From NCBI GenBank assembly GCA_002412425.1, contig DHVB01000031.1, positions 16,657 to 80,656 on the forward strand: 64,000 bases of DNA, read 5' to 3'. Shown one piece after another: positions 1 to 8,749 of this stretch. The stretch comes from Bacteroidales bacterium UBA5219. GTDB taxonomy: Bacteria; Bacteroidota; Bacteroidia; Bacteroidales; ML635J-15. Both the position numbers and the translations under genes were made by a program. Position 1 is the stretch's first letter; each line of letters begins with the position of its first letter. The notes under the pieces are model-generated. The model searched no databases. It saw only the letters and a list, made by a program, of their open reading frames with translations, and was not told the DNA's origin.

Positions 1-618
1 GACACAGAGCAACTTTTCCGCTTGATTCAATCTATACCTTCACCAAAAGCAGAACCATTCAAATTGTGGATTGCACAAGTAGCACGTGAGCGTTTAGATC
101 AAATGCAAGATCCAGAACTATCAATAGAACAAGCAATGACAGATTATAAACGACTTGGCTATTCCGACAACTGGATTAACCAACGTTTAAAAAGCATTGA
201 AATACGCAAAGAACTTACAGATGAATGGAAAAAGCGTGGATTACAAGAAGGTGTTCAATTTGCTTCTCTTACTGATATCATCTACAAAACATGGGCGGGA
301 AAAACAGCAAAGGAATATAAAAAATTTAAAGGTTTAAAAAAAGAAAATTTAAGAGACAACATGACCAATACAGAGTTAGTATTAAATATGCTGGCAGAAT
401 TGTCCACTACACGAATTTCTGAAACTACAAACCCTGAAACTATAGAAGAGCACAGCGATGTAGCACGTCAAGGAGGAGAAATAGCCTACAACGCAAGAAT
501 TGAATTGGAATCAAAAACAGGAAAAAAAGTAATTTCTCCGTTAAATGCCAAACAAGGTATTATTACGAACGAAAATAGTCTAAAAAACAACGAAAACATA
601 GAACAAAGCGAAGAATAA
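1..618 (+). CDS. DinD/BRO-type antirepressor-like protein, 5' end outside window
   Basis: The reading frame is open from base 1, so the gene starts upstream; a TTG at 22 is only an internal codon. The visible 205 residues match the C-terminal half of DNA-damage-inducible protein D / phage antirepressor-like proteins: segments such as IPSPKAEPFKLW, SDNWINQRLKSIEIR, LTDEWKKRG, FKGLKKENLRDNMTNTELV and ARQGGEIAYNAR follow that family in order. The N-terminal Bro-N domain would lie outside the window. The role of these proteins is poorly known; they occur in prophages and defence islands, which fits the RhuM and type I restriction genes downstream. Family recognition is from remembered motifs, not a search. 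Confidence 0.75.
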   Translation, partial: DTEQLFRLIQSIPSPKAEPFKLWIAQVARERLDQMQDPELSIEQAMTDYKRLGYSDNWINQRLKSIEIRKELTDEWKKRGLQEGVQFASLTDIIYKTWAGKTAKEYKKFKGLKKENLRDNMTNTELVLNMLAELSTTRISETTNPETIEEHSDVARQGGEIAYNARIELESKTGKKVISPLNAKQGIITNENSLKNNENIEQSEE

Positions 619-769
619 CAATACTAACTGGTTATTCGGAAATTCCGAACAACCACTCAACATGGTGCAATATCAAGTAAAAGCAAATAAAATTTACATT
701 TCTTCTCTTTCTTAACAATCTAAATTCAAAACAATTTATTACTTTTGAAATAAAAATAAACAATAAAAT

Positions 770-1564
770 ATGTTATTAGCATTTGACATTGGCAACACAA
801 ATATTAAAGTTGCAGTATTTGAATCAGATAAGTTACTACAACAATGGCGTATCAGCAGTGATAGAAGTCGTACTGGAGACGAATATTTTGCACTTATAAA
901 TGTTCTATTTAAAGATTATAATTTGGATATTAAACGTTTTAACAATGCTGTAATAAGTTCTGTAGTGCCACAACTTATAGGAGCTTTTGAGATTGTAACA
1001 AAACGTTTGTTAAACAAAGAACCGCTTATAATAAACCCAGATATTTATCACAAACTGCCTGTAAGCATACCACCTACAGCCGTGTATGAAATAGGTACAG
1101 ATTTGCTTTGCGATGCAGTACAAGTTTGGGAAACCTACAAACAAGCTTGTATTGTTGTAGATTTTGGAACAGCTCTATCTTTTGTTGCTGTTGGCGACAA
1201 AGCTAATATTTTAGGTATTACCATAGCTCCAGGCATTGGTACAGCTTTTAAATCTCTGTTTAGCAATACTGCACAACTTCAGTCAGTACCGTTAGAAATT
1301 CCAACAACAAGTTTGGGCATTAATACCACAATGTGCATCCAAAGCGGAATGATGTTTGGCTATAAAGGATTAGTCGAAGGCATAATAAATCAGATGAAAA
1401 AAGATATGCAAAAACAAGAAAATATCAATCCACAAAATATCATTACTATAGCTACAGGCGGTTTCAATAATGTACTAACACCTATTACAACAATATTTGA
1501 TAAATTTGATAAAATGCTCACCCTCAATGGATTAAATACGGTTACAAAATATGCATTGAAATAA
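770..1564 (+). CDS. coaX: type III pantothenate kinase
   Basis: This is the first enzyme of coenzyme A synthesis, phosphorylating pantothenate with ATP in the cytoplasm. The acetate/sugar-kinase-fold motifs are present: DIGNTN near residue 6 (phosphate 1), GTDLLCDAV near 109 where most family members have GADR, DFGTALSF near 131 (phosphate 2) and GITIAPGIGTAFKSLF after it. The length of 264 residues is normal. The Leu after GTD in place of the usual Arg is a variant. A TACTTTTG box (740-747) lies upstream and resembles the Bacteroidota -7 element. It is a core gene wedged between accessory genes; the RhuM-like fragment starts only 12 bases after its stop. Confidence 0.93.
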   Translation: MLLAFDIGNTNIKVAVFESDKLLQQWRISSDRSRTGDEYFALINVLFKDYNLDIKRFNNAVISSVVPQLIGAFEIVTKRLLNKEPLIINPDIYHKLPVSIPPTAVYEIGTDLLCDAVQVWETYKQACIVVDFGTALSFVAVGDKANILGITIAPGIGTAFKSLFSNTAQLQSVPLEIPTTSLGINTTMCIQSGMMFGYKGLVEGIINQMKKDMQKQENINPQNIITIATGGFNNVLTPITTIFDKFDKMLTLNGLNTVTKYALK

Positions 1565-1576
1565 ATAAGTATAAAA

Positions 1577-1930
1577 ATGAGTAATGAAATTTTATTATAT
1601 CAATCAAATGAACTAACTGAACGTATTGAAGTAAGGTTAGAAAATGAAACTGTTTGGCTATCACAACAGCAAATGGCAACTTTGTTTCAACAAACAAAGC
1701 AAAACATTAGTTTACATATCAACAATTGCTTTCGAGAGAAAGAATTAGATAAAAATTCAACTGTCAAGTATTCCTTGACAGTTCAAATTGAAAGAGTAGA
1801 AAATCAAAATATGGTTAGTTCCATTTTAGAACATACCACTCAACACAGTACTACAAAAGTGAAAATGAATAAAAACTCTGTGCAAAATATTATTAATGCA
1901 ATTGTGGAAAATCATAAACAAATAAAATAA
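1577..1930 (+). pseudogene. RhuM-family gene, internally deleted chimera
   Basis: This 117-residue frame has the start and end of a RhuM protein but lacks most of the middle. Its first 83 bases differ at one position from the start of the longer RhuM gene at 4891, and its last ~20 residues (KMNKNSVQNIINAIVENHK) are almost the same as that gene's end. Between them the sequence is of another RhuM lineage (QQTKQNISLHINN, then STVKYSLTVQ). The usual YYNLD...SVGYRV core is absent. It therefore looks like the product of recombination between paralogues plus a deletion. It carries a perfect 10-bp hairpin at 1759-1783. RhuM proteins (about 330 residues) are often linked to hsd loci; their biochemical role is unknown. 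Confidence 0.65.
1759..1783. repeat. coding palindrome A in RhuM-like gene
   Basis: AACTGTCAAG (1759-1768) and CTTGACAGTT (1774-1783) are perfect reverse complements around a 5-base loop. The hairpin encodes the end of STVKYSLTVQ. The same codons form hairpins of different sequence in the two other RhuM-type genes here. Confidence 0.85.
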
Positions 1931-2054
1931 TATTTTAATATTTTACTTTTACACTTGAAAATAAAAACATTCTTCCATAGAAATAAAAGTAAAAAAATGT
2001 ATTTTAGCATTTTAAAATAAAATCTAACTCGAAACCAATATATAAATTGAATTT

Positions 2055-2492
2055 ATGGCTAAAATAAATAAATCAAATAAAAATTTGCAAATACGGAATA
2101 GCACAGCTGAATATTTAACTTTTGCTTATCAGTCTCAAGGAGACGGTGTCGAAGTTCGTGTGCAAGATGGAACTATTTGGTTATCGCAAAAAAATATGGC
2201 TACGATTTTCGATACTTCGAGTGATAATATTGGTTTGCACCTAAAAAATATTTATTCAGAAAAAGAATTATCTGAACAATCAACTATCGAGGATTTCTCG
2301 GTAGTTCAAATAGAAGGAAATCGCAAAGTTCGTAGAATAGTTAAGCATTATAATCTTGATGCAGTTATTTCTGTAGGATATAGAGTTAATTCCAAACGTG
2401 CTACAGCTTTCAGACAGTGGGCAACAAGCATTTTGCGAAATTTTACCTTACATGAAAATATGAACAATCAGAATTTACAAGAAAATGAATAA
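2055..2492 (+). CDS. short RhuM-family protein
   Basis: At 145 residues this covers only the N-terminal RhuM domain: VEVRVQDGTIWLSQKNMATIF, an STIEDFSVVQIEGNRKVRR stretch, then HYNLDAVISVGYRVNSKRAT and FRQWATSILRNF. Full RhuM proteins run to about 330 residues, so it is either a natural short form or a truncated gene. Its end overlaps hsdR by 8 bases (the ATG at 2485 lies inside it), so the two are translated together. RhuM genes inside hsd loci are known from Campylobacter and others, and a link to phage or restriction control has been suspected without proof. It contains hairpin C at 2282-2306. Confidence 0.75.
   Translation: MAKINKSNKNLQIRNSTAEYLTFAYQSQGDGVEVRVQDGTIWLSQKNMATIFDTSSDNIGLHLKNIYSEKELSEQSTIEDFSVVQIEGNRKVRRIVKHYNLDAVISVGYRVNSKRATAFRQWATSILRNFTLHENMNNQNLQENE
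2282..2306. repeat. coding palindrome C in RhuM gene
   Basis: AACTATCGAG (2282-2291) pairs with CTCGGTAGTT (2297-2306) with one T-G wobble, around a 5-base loop. It occupies the same codons as hairpins A and B but has different arm sequence. Confidence 0.75.
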
Positions 2493-4875
2493 AAAAGATC
2501 TAAGCGAAAGGGACATATGCACTAAATTGATTATACCTGCTCTTGAAAAAGCTGGATGGGATAAGCAATTGCAAATGTTAGAAGAATTCCCTTTTACCGA
2601 TGGAAGAATATATGTTAGAGGAAAACTCACAAAAAGAGGAGAAAGAAAACGAGCTGATATTATTTTATTCTATAAGCCCAATATTCCTGTTGCTATTATT
2701 GAAGCTAAACAAAATAAATATTCGGTAAGAACTGGAATGCAACAAGCTTTAGAATATGCAAGAATATTAGATATTCCTTGTGTGTTCAGTAGCAATGGAG
2801 ACGGATTCCTTTTTCACGACAAAACAGCAACTGATGAAAATATAGAAAAAGAACTAAGTATAGATGAATTCCCAAGTCCTGATGTGCTTTGGGAAAAATA
2901 CATGAAATATAAAGGACTAATAACACCAACTGCACAAAAAATTGCATCGCAAGCATATTTTATTGATAGTACTGGTCGTACTCCAAGATATTACCAACAA
3001 ATTGCAATAAATAGAACTGTTGAAGCAATAGCTAATGGACAAAACAGAATTTTACTTGTAATGGCAACAGGTACAGGTAAAACTTATACTGCCTTTCAAG
3101 TAATTTATAGGCTTTGGAGAAGTGGTGCAAAAAAACGAATTTTATTTTTAGCAGACCGCAATGCACTTATTGACCAAACAAGACGTGGCGATTTTAGACA
3201 TTTCAAAGATAAAATGACTGTAGTAAAACACCGCCAAATAGATAAAAGTTTTGAAATATATTTAGCTTTATATCAGGGTCTTTCTGGAAGCGATGAGTCT
3301 GCCAATGTTTACAAAGAATTTTCTAAAGATTTTTTTGACTTAGTTGTAATTGACGAGTGCCATCGTGGAAGTGCAAAAGAAGATAGTGCATGGCGAGAAA
3401 TTCTCAATTATTTTAAAAATGCTACACATATCGGATTAACAGCCACACCAAAAGAAACTAATGAAGTATCAAATATTGAATATTTCGGCGATCCAATTTA
3501 TACTTATTCGTTGCGACAAGGTATAGAAGATGGTTTTCTTGCTCCATACCGTGTTATAAGAGTGGCAATAAATGTAGATGTTGAAGGTTGGCGACCCGAA
3601 CAAGGCAAATTAGATAAAGATAATATCGAAGTAGAAGACCGCATATACAACCGCAAGGATTTTGACCGAAATTTAATCATAGAAGAACGAACCAATGTTG
3701 TTGCACAAAAAATAAGTGAATTTTTGAAAGGCTACGACCGTTTTGCCAAAACTATAGTATTTTGTGTCGATATAGAACACGCTGAGCGAATGAGAACAGC
3801 ATTGGTAAAACAAAACGCTGATTTAGTTGCCGAAAATCACAAATATATTATGCAAATTACTGGCGATAACGATGAAGGAAAACGAGAATTAGATAATTTT
3901 ATTAATCCCGAAGAAAAATATCCTGTCATTGCTACTACTTCAGAATTGATGACAACGGGTATTGATGCACAAACATGTAAAGTAATTGTGTTAGAAACCA
4001 ACATAAATTCACCAACAAAGTTTAAGCAAATTATAGGACGTGGTACAAGAATAAACGAAGAATATGGTAAACAATACTTTACTATTCTCGACTTTAGAAA
4101 TGCAACGGATTTATTTGCCGATACAGAGTTTGATGGAGATCCAATACGAATAAAACCTGTTTCCGAAGACATTAACTTAGGTAATATAATTGATGAAGAA
4201 GAACAAGATATCAGTCCAATAATTGATGAAGAAAGTGGTGAGGAAATAGAATTTACACAAACTGAAATCACCTATCCTGAACATGAGTTTTCACCTCTTG
4301 AAGTAAACGAAAGAAAAAAAGTTTATGTAAATGGTGTTGACGTTTCGATATTGATTAGCCGTAAATTGTATTTCGATCAGCACGGAAAACCAATAACAAC
4401 AAGTCTTAAAGACCATACAAGAGAAATTATTAAAAATCATTATGCTACGTTAGATGATTTTTTAAATAAATGGAACAAAACTGAGCGAAAAGAAGCAATT
4501 ATAGCAGAATTGACAGAACAAGGTGTAATGGTAGATGAACTCTATGATGCTGTTGATAGAGAAGTTGATTTATTTGATTTAATTTGCCACGTTGCTTATG
4601 AGCAACCACCACTAACACGAAAAGAGCGAGCAAACAACGTAAAAAAGAGAAACTATTTTACAAAATATGGTGAACAAGCCCGAAAAGTGTTAGAAGCTTT
4701 ACTTGACAAATACGCTGACCAAGGAATTGAAGATATGGAAAATATTAACATTTTGAATGTTCCACCAATTAATAAAATAGGCTCTGTTACAGAAATTATA
4801 AAAGCATTTGGCAATCGCGACAAATACAAAAAAGCTATCAAAGAATTGCAAAACGAATTGTATAAAATAGCATAG
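2485..4875 (+). CDS. hsdR: type I restriction enzyme, R subunit (locus 1)
   Basis: This is the ATP-dependent translocase and nuclease subunit of a type I restriction system, acting with HsdM and HsdS downstream. An N-terminal PD-(D/E)xK nuclease is seen as RADIILFYKPNIPVAIIEAKQ near residues 57-77. The superfamily 2 helicase follows: Walker A ATGTGKT near 195, DECHRG near 290, GLTATP near 318 and the motif VI-type QIIGRGTRI near 515. An acidic, poorly conserved stretch after 560 leads to a C-terminal helical region. The length of 796 residues suits the shorter DEAD/DEAH HsdR subfamily. The order is hsdR-rhuM-hsdM-hsdS, with overlaps or small gaps, indicating one operon. It differs strongly from the second HsdR at 38606. 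Confidence 0.95.
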   Translation: MNKKDLSERDICTKLIIPALEKAGWDKQLQMLEEFPFTDGRIYVRGKLTKRGERKRADIILFYKPNIPVAIIEAKQNKYSVRTGMQQALEYARILDIPCVFSSNGDGFLFHDKTATDENIEKELSIDEFPSPDVLWEKYMKYKGLITPTAQKIASQAYFIDSTGRTPRYYQQIAINRTVEAIANGQNRILLVMATGTGKTYTAFQVIYRLWRSGAKKRILFLADRNALIDQTRRGDFRHFKDKMTVVKHRQIDKSFEIYLALYQGLSGSDESANVYKEFSKDFFDLVVIDECHRGSAKEDSAWREILNYFKNATHIGLTATPKETNEVSNIEYFGDPIYTYSLRQGIEDGFLAPYRVIRVAINVDVEGWRPEQGKLDKDNIEVEDRIYNRKDFDRNLIIEERTNVVAQKISEFLKGYDRFAKTIVFCVDIEHAERMRTALVKQNADLVAENHKYIMQITGDNDEGKRELDNFINPEEKYPVIATTSELMTTGIDAQTCKVIVLETNINSPTKFKQIIGRGTRINEEYGKQYFTILDFRNATDLFADTEFDGDPIRIKPVSEDINLGNIIDEEEQDISPIIDEESGEEIEFTQTEITYPEHEFSPLEVNERKKVYVNGVDVSILISRKLYFDQHGKPITTSLKDHTREIIKNHYATLDDFLNKWNKTERKEAIIAELTEQGVMVDELYDAVDREVDLFDLICHVAYEQPPLTRKERANNVKKRNYFTKYGEQARKVLEALLDKYADQGIEDMENINILNVPPINKIGSVTEIIKAFGNRDKYKKAIKELQNELYKIA

Positions 4876-4890
4876 AAAAATCAATAGATT

Positions 4891-5757
4891 ATGAGTAACG
4901 AAATTTTATTATATCAATCAAATGAACTAACTGAACGTATTGAAGTAAGGTTAGAAAATGAAACTGTTTGGCTTAACCGTCAGCAGTTAGCATTGCTTTT
5001 TGGAAGAGATATTAAAACTATTGGCAAGCATATCATTAATGTATTTGCAGAAGGAGAACTTCAAAAAACTTCAACTGTCGCAAATTTTGCGACAGTTCAA
5101 ATTGAAGGTGGCCGAAAAGTTGAAAGACAGATAGAATTTTACAATTTAGATGTAATAATTTCAGTAGGTTATCGTGTTAAATCAATGCAAGGTACAAAAT
5201 TTAGAATTTGGGCTACCAATGTTTTAAAAGATTATTTATTAAAAGGTTATGCACTTAACCAAAGAATGAATCGCGTTGAAAACACAGTGGAAAAACTTGC
5301 TGAAAAAGTAGATGAAATTTCATTCCAAATAAAAACAAGTGAATTGCCTACACAAGGCGTATTCTTTGATGGACAAGTATTTGATGCTTATGAATTAGCT
5401 TCAAAAATTATTCGTTCTGCTAAAAACAGTATAGTGCTGATTGACAACTATATAGATGAAACTACATTAACTCATTTGGCAAAGAAAAATAAAAATGTAA
5501 AAATATTACTACTGACAAAAAATATTAGCAAACAATTACAACTTGATGTACAAAAAGCCAATGCTCAATATGGTAATTTTGAAATAAAAAAATTTACTTT
5601 AAGCCATGACCGTTTTATTATCATAGATAATACAGAAATGTATCATTTAGGAGCATCATTAAAAGATTTAGGTAAAAAATGGTTTGCTTTTACAAAAATG
5701 AACAAAAACTATGTACAAAATATTATTAATGCAATTGCAGAAAATCATAAATCATGA
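4891..5757 (+). CDS. RhuM family protein
   Basis: This 288-residue protein has the N-terminal RhuM domain (VEVRLENETVWLNRQQLALLF-type start, then YNLDVIISVGYRVKSMQGTKFRIWA) and a C-terminal part with ALNQRMNRVENTVEKLAEKV (possible coiled coil) and ILLTKNISKQLQLDVQKANA followed by SHDRFIIIDNTEMYHLG. The last segment resembles the ORF6N/Bro-C-like RhuM tail or a degenerate HxD-type domain. It sits between hsdR and hsdM, and its stop overlaps the hsdM start as ATGA. This placement matches rhuM genes inside known hsd loci. Its exact role is unknown. It carries hairpin B at 5073-5097 and shares its first 83 bases with the chimeric gene at 1577. Confidence 0.85.
   Translation: MSNEILLYQSNELTERIEVRLENETVWLNRQQLALLFGRDIKTIGKHIINVFAEGELQKTSTVANFATVQIEGGRKVERQIEFYNLDVIISVGYRVKSMQGTKFRIWATNVLKDYLLKGYALNQRMNRVENTVEKLAEKVDEISFQIKTSELPTQGVFFDGQVFDAYELASKIIRSAKNSIVLIDNYIDETTLTHLAKKNKNVKILLLTKNISKQLQLDVQKANAQYGNFEIKKFTLSHDRFIIIDNTEMYHLGASLKDLGKKWFAFTKMNKNYVQNIINAIAENHKS
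5073..5097. repeat. coding palindrome B in RhuM gene
   Basis: AACTGTCGCAAA (5073-5084) and TTTGCGACAGTT (5086-5097) are perfect 12-base reverse complements around a single base. They encode STVANFATVQ, the same position as hairpins A and C. Confidence 0.88.
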
Positions 5758-7178
5758 CTAACATAAGTGGAATAATAAAATCTATTAGGGATATTTTTAG
5801 GAAAGACCCTGGCTTAAGTGGTGATGCACAACGCATAGAGCAATTGGGCTGGATGATTTTTCTAAAACTTTTTGATGACAAAGACAAAGAAAAGGAATTA
5901 CTTGATTTGAATTACAAATCGCCTATTCATAGAGAATTACAATGGCGCAATTGGGCTGAAGATGACGAAGGTATCACTGGCGATGAACTAATTAACTTTA
6001 TCAACAACCAACTTTTCCCTACTTTAAAAGAATTACAAGTTGGCGTTGAAGATAAGTTAGGTATAATCATTAGGCAGATTTTTGAAGGCACCAACAACTA
6101 TATGAAAAGCGGTACTACCTTTAGACAAGCCATAAATAAACTCAACGAAATTGACTTTAACATCAGTAAAGAACATCACTTGTTTAATGCAATTTATGAA
6201 GATATTTTACAAGGACTGGCAGCCAAAAAAGACACTGGAGAATTTTACACGCCAAGAGCTATAACACAATTCATTATTGATATGATAAACCCACAGTTAG
6301 GTGAAAAAATATGCGACCCTGCTTGTGGAACTGCTGGTTTCTTAGTATGTGCAGTCGAACACTTGAAAAAACAGGTAGAGAACATTAACGACCATGAAAT
6401 TTTACAAAAAACTATAACAGGTACAGAACTAAAACCACTACCTTTTATGTTGAGTGTAATAAATCTTATTACTCACGATATTGCAATACCAAAAATTGAT
6501 AACACCGATGCTTTAAGCCGTGAAATTACCTCAATAAAACAAAAAGACCGTGTAGATATTATTGTAGCAAACCCACCATTTGGTGGAGTGGTAGGAGACG
6601 GCATGGAAACAAATTTCCCGATGAATTTCCGTACAAAAGAAAGTGCAGACTTGTTTTTAATACTTTTTATACAAATGTTAAAACAAGGTGGACGTGCTGG
6701 AATTGTGCTACCAGACGGAAGTTTAACAGGCGATGGTGTAAAACAGCGTATAAGACAAAAATTATTAGAAGATTGCAGTGTACACACTATTGTTAGGTTG
6801 CCACAATCGGTCTTTGCACCTTATGCAACAGTAAACACCAATCTTATTTTCTTTGAAAAAGGCAAAGAAACCAAAGAAATTTGGTATTACGAACATACTC
6901 TACCCGAAGGATATAAAGCATACAGCAAAACAAAACCTATACAACTTTCTGAGTTTGATGAAATAAAAAAATGGTGGAATAACCGCGTTGAAAATGAGCT
7001 AGCATGGAAAGTGCCTATTAAAACCATTATTGAGCGAGATTACGATTTAGATATTAAAAATCCTAATAAACTTGTGGAAGAAGTGGTATATGATAGAAAA
7101 GAAATAATTTCTAACTTAAAATCTTCACTTACTAAATGCCAAGTTTTATTAGAAGAATTAATTATATCAAAGGATTAG
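5754..7178 (+). CDS. hsdM: type I restriction system N6-adenine methylase, M subunit (locus 1)
   Basis: HsdM transfers a methyl group from S-adenosylmethionine to adenine N6 in the recognition site and forms the M2S core. The N-terminal HsdM_N helical domain (residues 1-150) is followed by GEFYTPR, the SAM-binding motif I DPACGTAGF near residue 188 and the catalytic NPPFGG near 273. The length of 474 residues is typical. The start overlaps the stop of the RhuM gene by four bases and hsdS follows after three bases, so translation is coupled. All catalytic motifs are intact, so the locus looks functional. Confidence 0.95.
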   Translation: MTNISGIIKSIRDIFRKDPGLSGDAQRIEQLGWMIFLKLFDDKDKEKELLDLNYKSPIHRELQWRNWAEDDEGITGDELINFINNQLFPTLKELQVGVEDKLGIIIRQIFEGTNNYMKSGTTFRQAINKLNEIDFNISKEHHLFNAIYEDILQGLAAKKDTGEFYTPRAITQFIIDMINPQLGEKICDPACGTAGFLVCAVEHLKKQVENINDHEILQKTITGTELKPLPFMLSVINLITHDIAIPKIDNTDALSREITSIKQKDRVDIIVANPPFGGVVGDGMETNFPMNFRTKESADLFLILFIQMLKQGGRAGIVLPDGSLTGDGVKQRIRQKLLEDCSVHTIVRLPQSVFAPYATVNTNLIFFEKGKETKEIWYYEHTLPEGYKAYSKTKPIQLSEFDEIKKWWNNRVENELAWKVPIKTIIERDYDLDIKNPNKLVEEVVYDRKEIISNLKSSLTKCQVLLEELIISKD

Positions 7179-7181
7179 AAT

Positions 7182-8675
7182 ATGGCAAAGGAAACTTCTT
7201 CAATAATATTCAAAAAACTGGTTGATAGCCCTGTTGGAATTATTTCCGAATTCATTACTAATAAGATTTCGAGTAAATTTGGTTATGAACCATTAAATAA
7301 ATATTTCCACGAAATTCAAACAGGAAAAACACCACCGATGAGTAATCCGAAATATTATGATGCAAACGATATTGAGTGGGTAAAACCTTCTGACATAGGT
7401 TTTGAAAAATACATTACTGCATCTAATTGGATATCAAATAAAACTGAAGTCGATAATAAAGCGACGATTTATAAGCCCAATACAGTTCTTATTGTTTGTA
7501 TTGGAGGTGGAATTGGCAGGTTAGGCATAGTCAATAAAAAAAGCTCTTCAAATCAACAAATAACAGGAATTCTCTTTGATGAAAATGTATTAGCTGAATA
7601 TGTTTACTATTACTTTTTACCACGTTATAAAGTCTTTGAAAAAGAAGCATCAAAGTCAACTTTACCAATAATAAATCAAAAAGGGCTTGGTAGTCTTGAT
7701 TTTGTTTGTCCTGAACTATCTGCTCAAAAGGAAATTGTCAGATATTTAGACTACTGTAAAGAGTGCTTAGATAATGAAGAATATCCTTTAAAAACTGATT
7801 TTGAGTTATATAAAGATGTGTTTGATTTTGCTAATAGAGTTTTTAAAACCTTTTATACACAAAAGACATTGTTGTCAGAATGTCAATTACAACTCACCCA
7901 CATCGAAAACCTCACTCAAGCTATTTTGCAAGAAGCAGTACAAGGCAAATTAGCACCACAAGACCCTAATGATGAGCCTGCAACAGAATTGCTTAAACGT
8001 ATAAAAGAAGAAAAAAAGAAAGTAGATAATAGCAAAAAACAAAAACCATTACCACCAATAAAACCTGAAGAAATTCCATTTGAAATTCCAGATAGTTGGG
8101 TGTGGTGTAGGTTGGGGGAGATAGGTAAAACTCAAACAGGTACAACGCCACCAACAGCTAATAAAAAATATTTTGGAAAAGACATCCCATTTGTTAAGCC
8201 TGCTGATATTAGTATTTCGGGAATAAACTATTATAATGAAGGGCTAACTTTAGCAGGTTTAGAGAAAGGTGTTTTTGTTGAAAAAGATTCCTTATTGATG
8301 GTTTGTATTGGAGGTTCAATAGGTAAATCCAATTATACAAATAGAAATATAAGTTGTAATCAGCAAATCAATACAATAAAAGGATACTGTGATATAAGTG
8401 GTCAATTTCTTCAGTACTTTTTACAGTCAACTTATTTCCAAAAAGCAGTATGGTCTAAATCATCAGGTGGAACAACACCAATAATAAATAAAAGTAAATG
8501 GGAAAGCATTCTAATCCCTCTTCCCCCACTACCCGAACAAAAACGTATTGTAGCAGAAATAGAAAAGCAATTAGCTAAAACCGAACAACTTAAAAAATAT
8601 ATTACATCTAACCAAGAAGCCACAGAGCAACTGCTAAAAGCATTGTTGCATGAGGCGTTTGAGGGGGGAAAATAA
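7182..8675 (+). CDS. hsdS: type I restriction specificity protein, S subunit (locus 1)
   Basis: HsdS gives the M and R subunits their target sequence. Two target-recognition domains are visible. The first begins near residue 35 (EIQTGKTPPMSNPKYY, WVKPSDIG) and the second near residue 310 (TQTGTTPPTANKKYF, VKPADIS). Each is followed by a helical spacer: LTQAILQEAVQGKLAPQDP near 245-265 and LPPLPEQKRIVAEIEKQLA near 448-466. The two domains share the same opening pattern (QTGxTPP...KPxDI), so the two half-sites may be related. The 497-residue length is normal for a two-domain HsdS. It follows hsdM directly. A gap of 74 bases separates it from the next gene. Confidence 0.94.
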   Translation: MAKETSSIIFKKLVDSPVGIISEFITNKISSKFGYEPLNKYFHEIQTGKTPPMSNPKYYDANDIEWVKPSDIGFEKYITASNWISNKTEVDNKATIYKPNTVLIVCIGGGIGRLGIVNKKSSSNQQITGILFDENVLAEYVYYYFLPRYKVFEKEASKSTLPIINQKGLGSLDFVCPELSAQKEIVRYLDYCKECLDNEEYPLKTDFELYKDVFDFANRVFKTFYTQKTLLSECQLQLTHIENLTQAILQEAVQGKLAPQDPNDEPATELLKRIKEEKKKVDNSKKQKPLPPIKPEEIPFEIPDSWVWCRLGEIGKTQTGTTPPTANKKYFGKDIPFVKPADISISGINYYNEGLTLAGLEKGVFVEKDSLLMVCIGGSIGKSNYTNRNISCNQQINTIKGYCDISGQFLQYFLQSTYFQKAVWSKSSGGTTPIINKSKWESILIPLPPLPEQKRIVAEIEKQLAKTEQLKKYITSNQEATEQLLKALLHEAFEGGK

Positions 8676-8749
8676 AAGAAAGGAGAAAATTGGAGAATAA
8701 GGGAAAATGATGTAGATTTGTAAATTATATCATTTTAAAAAGAATTAAT

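Noticed and set aside
3504..4884. Minus-strand frames inside hsdR
   Set aside because: They are shadows of the hsdR frame, which has all helicase motifs.
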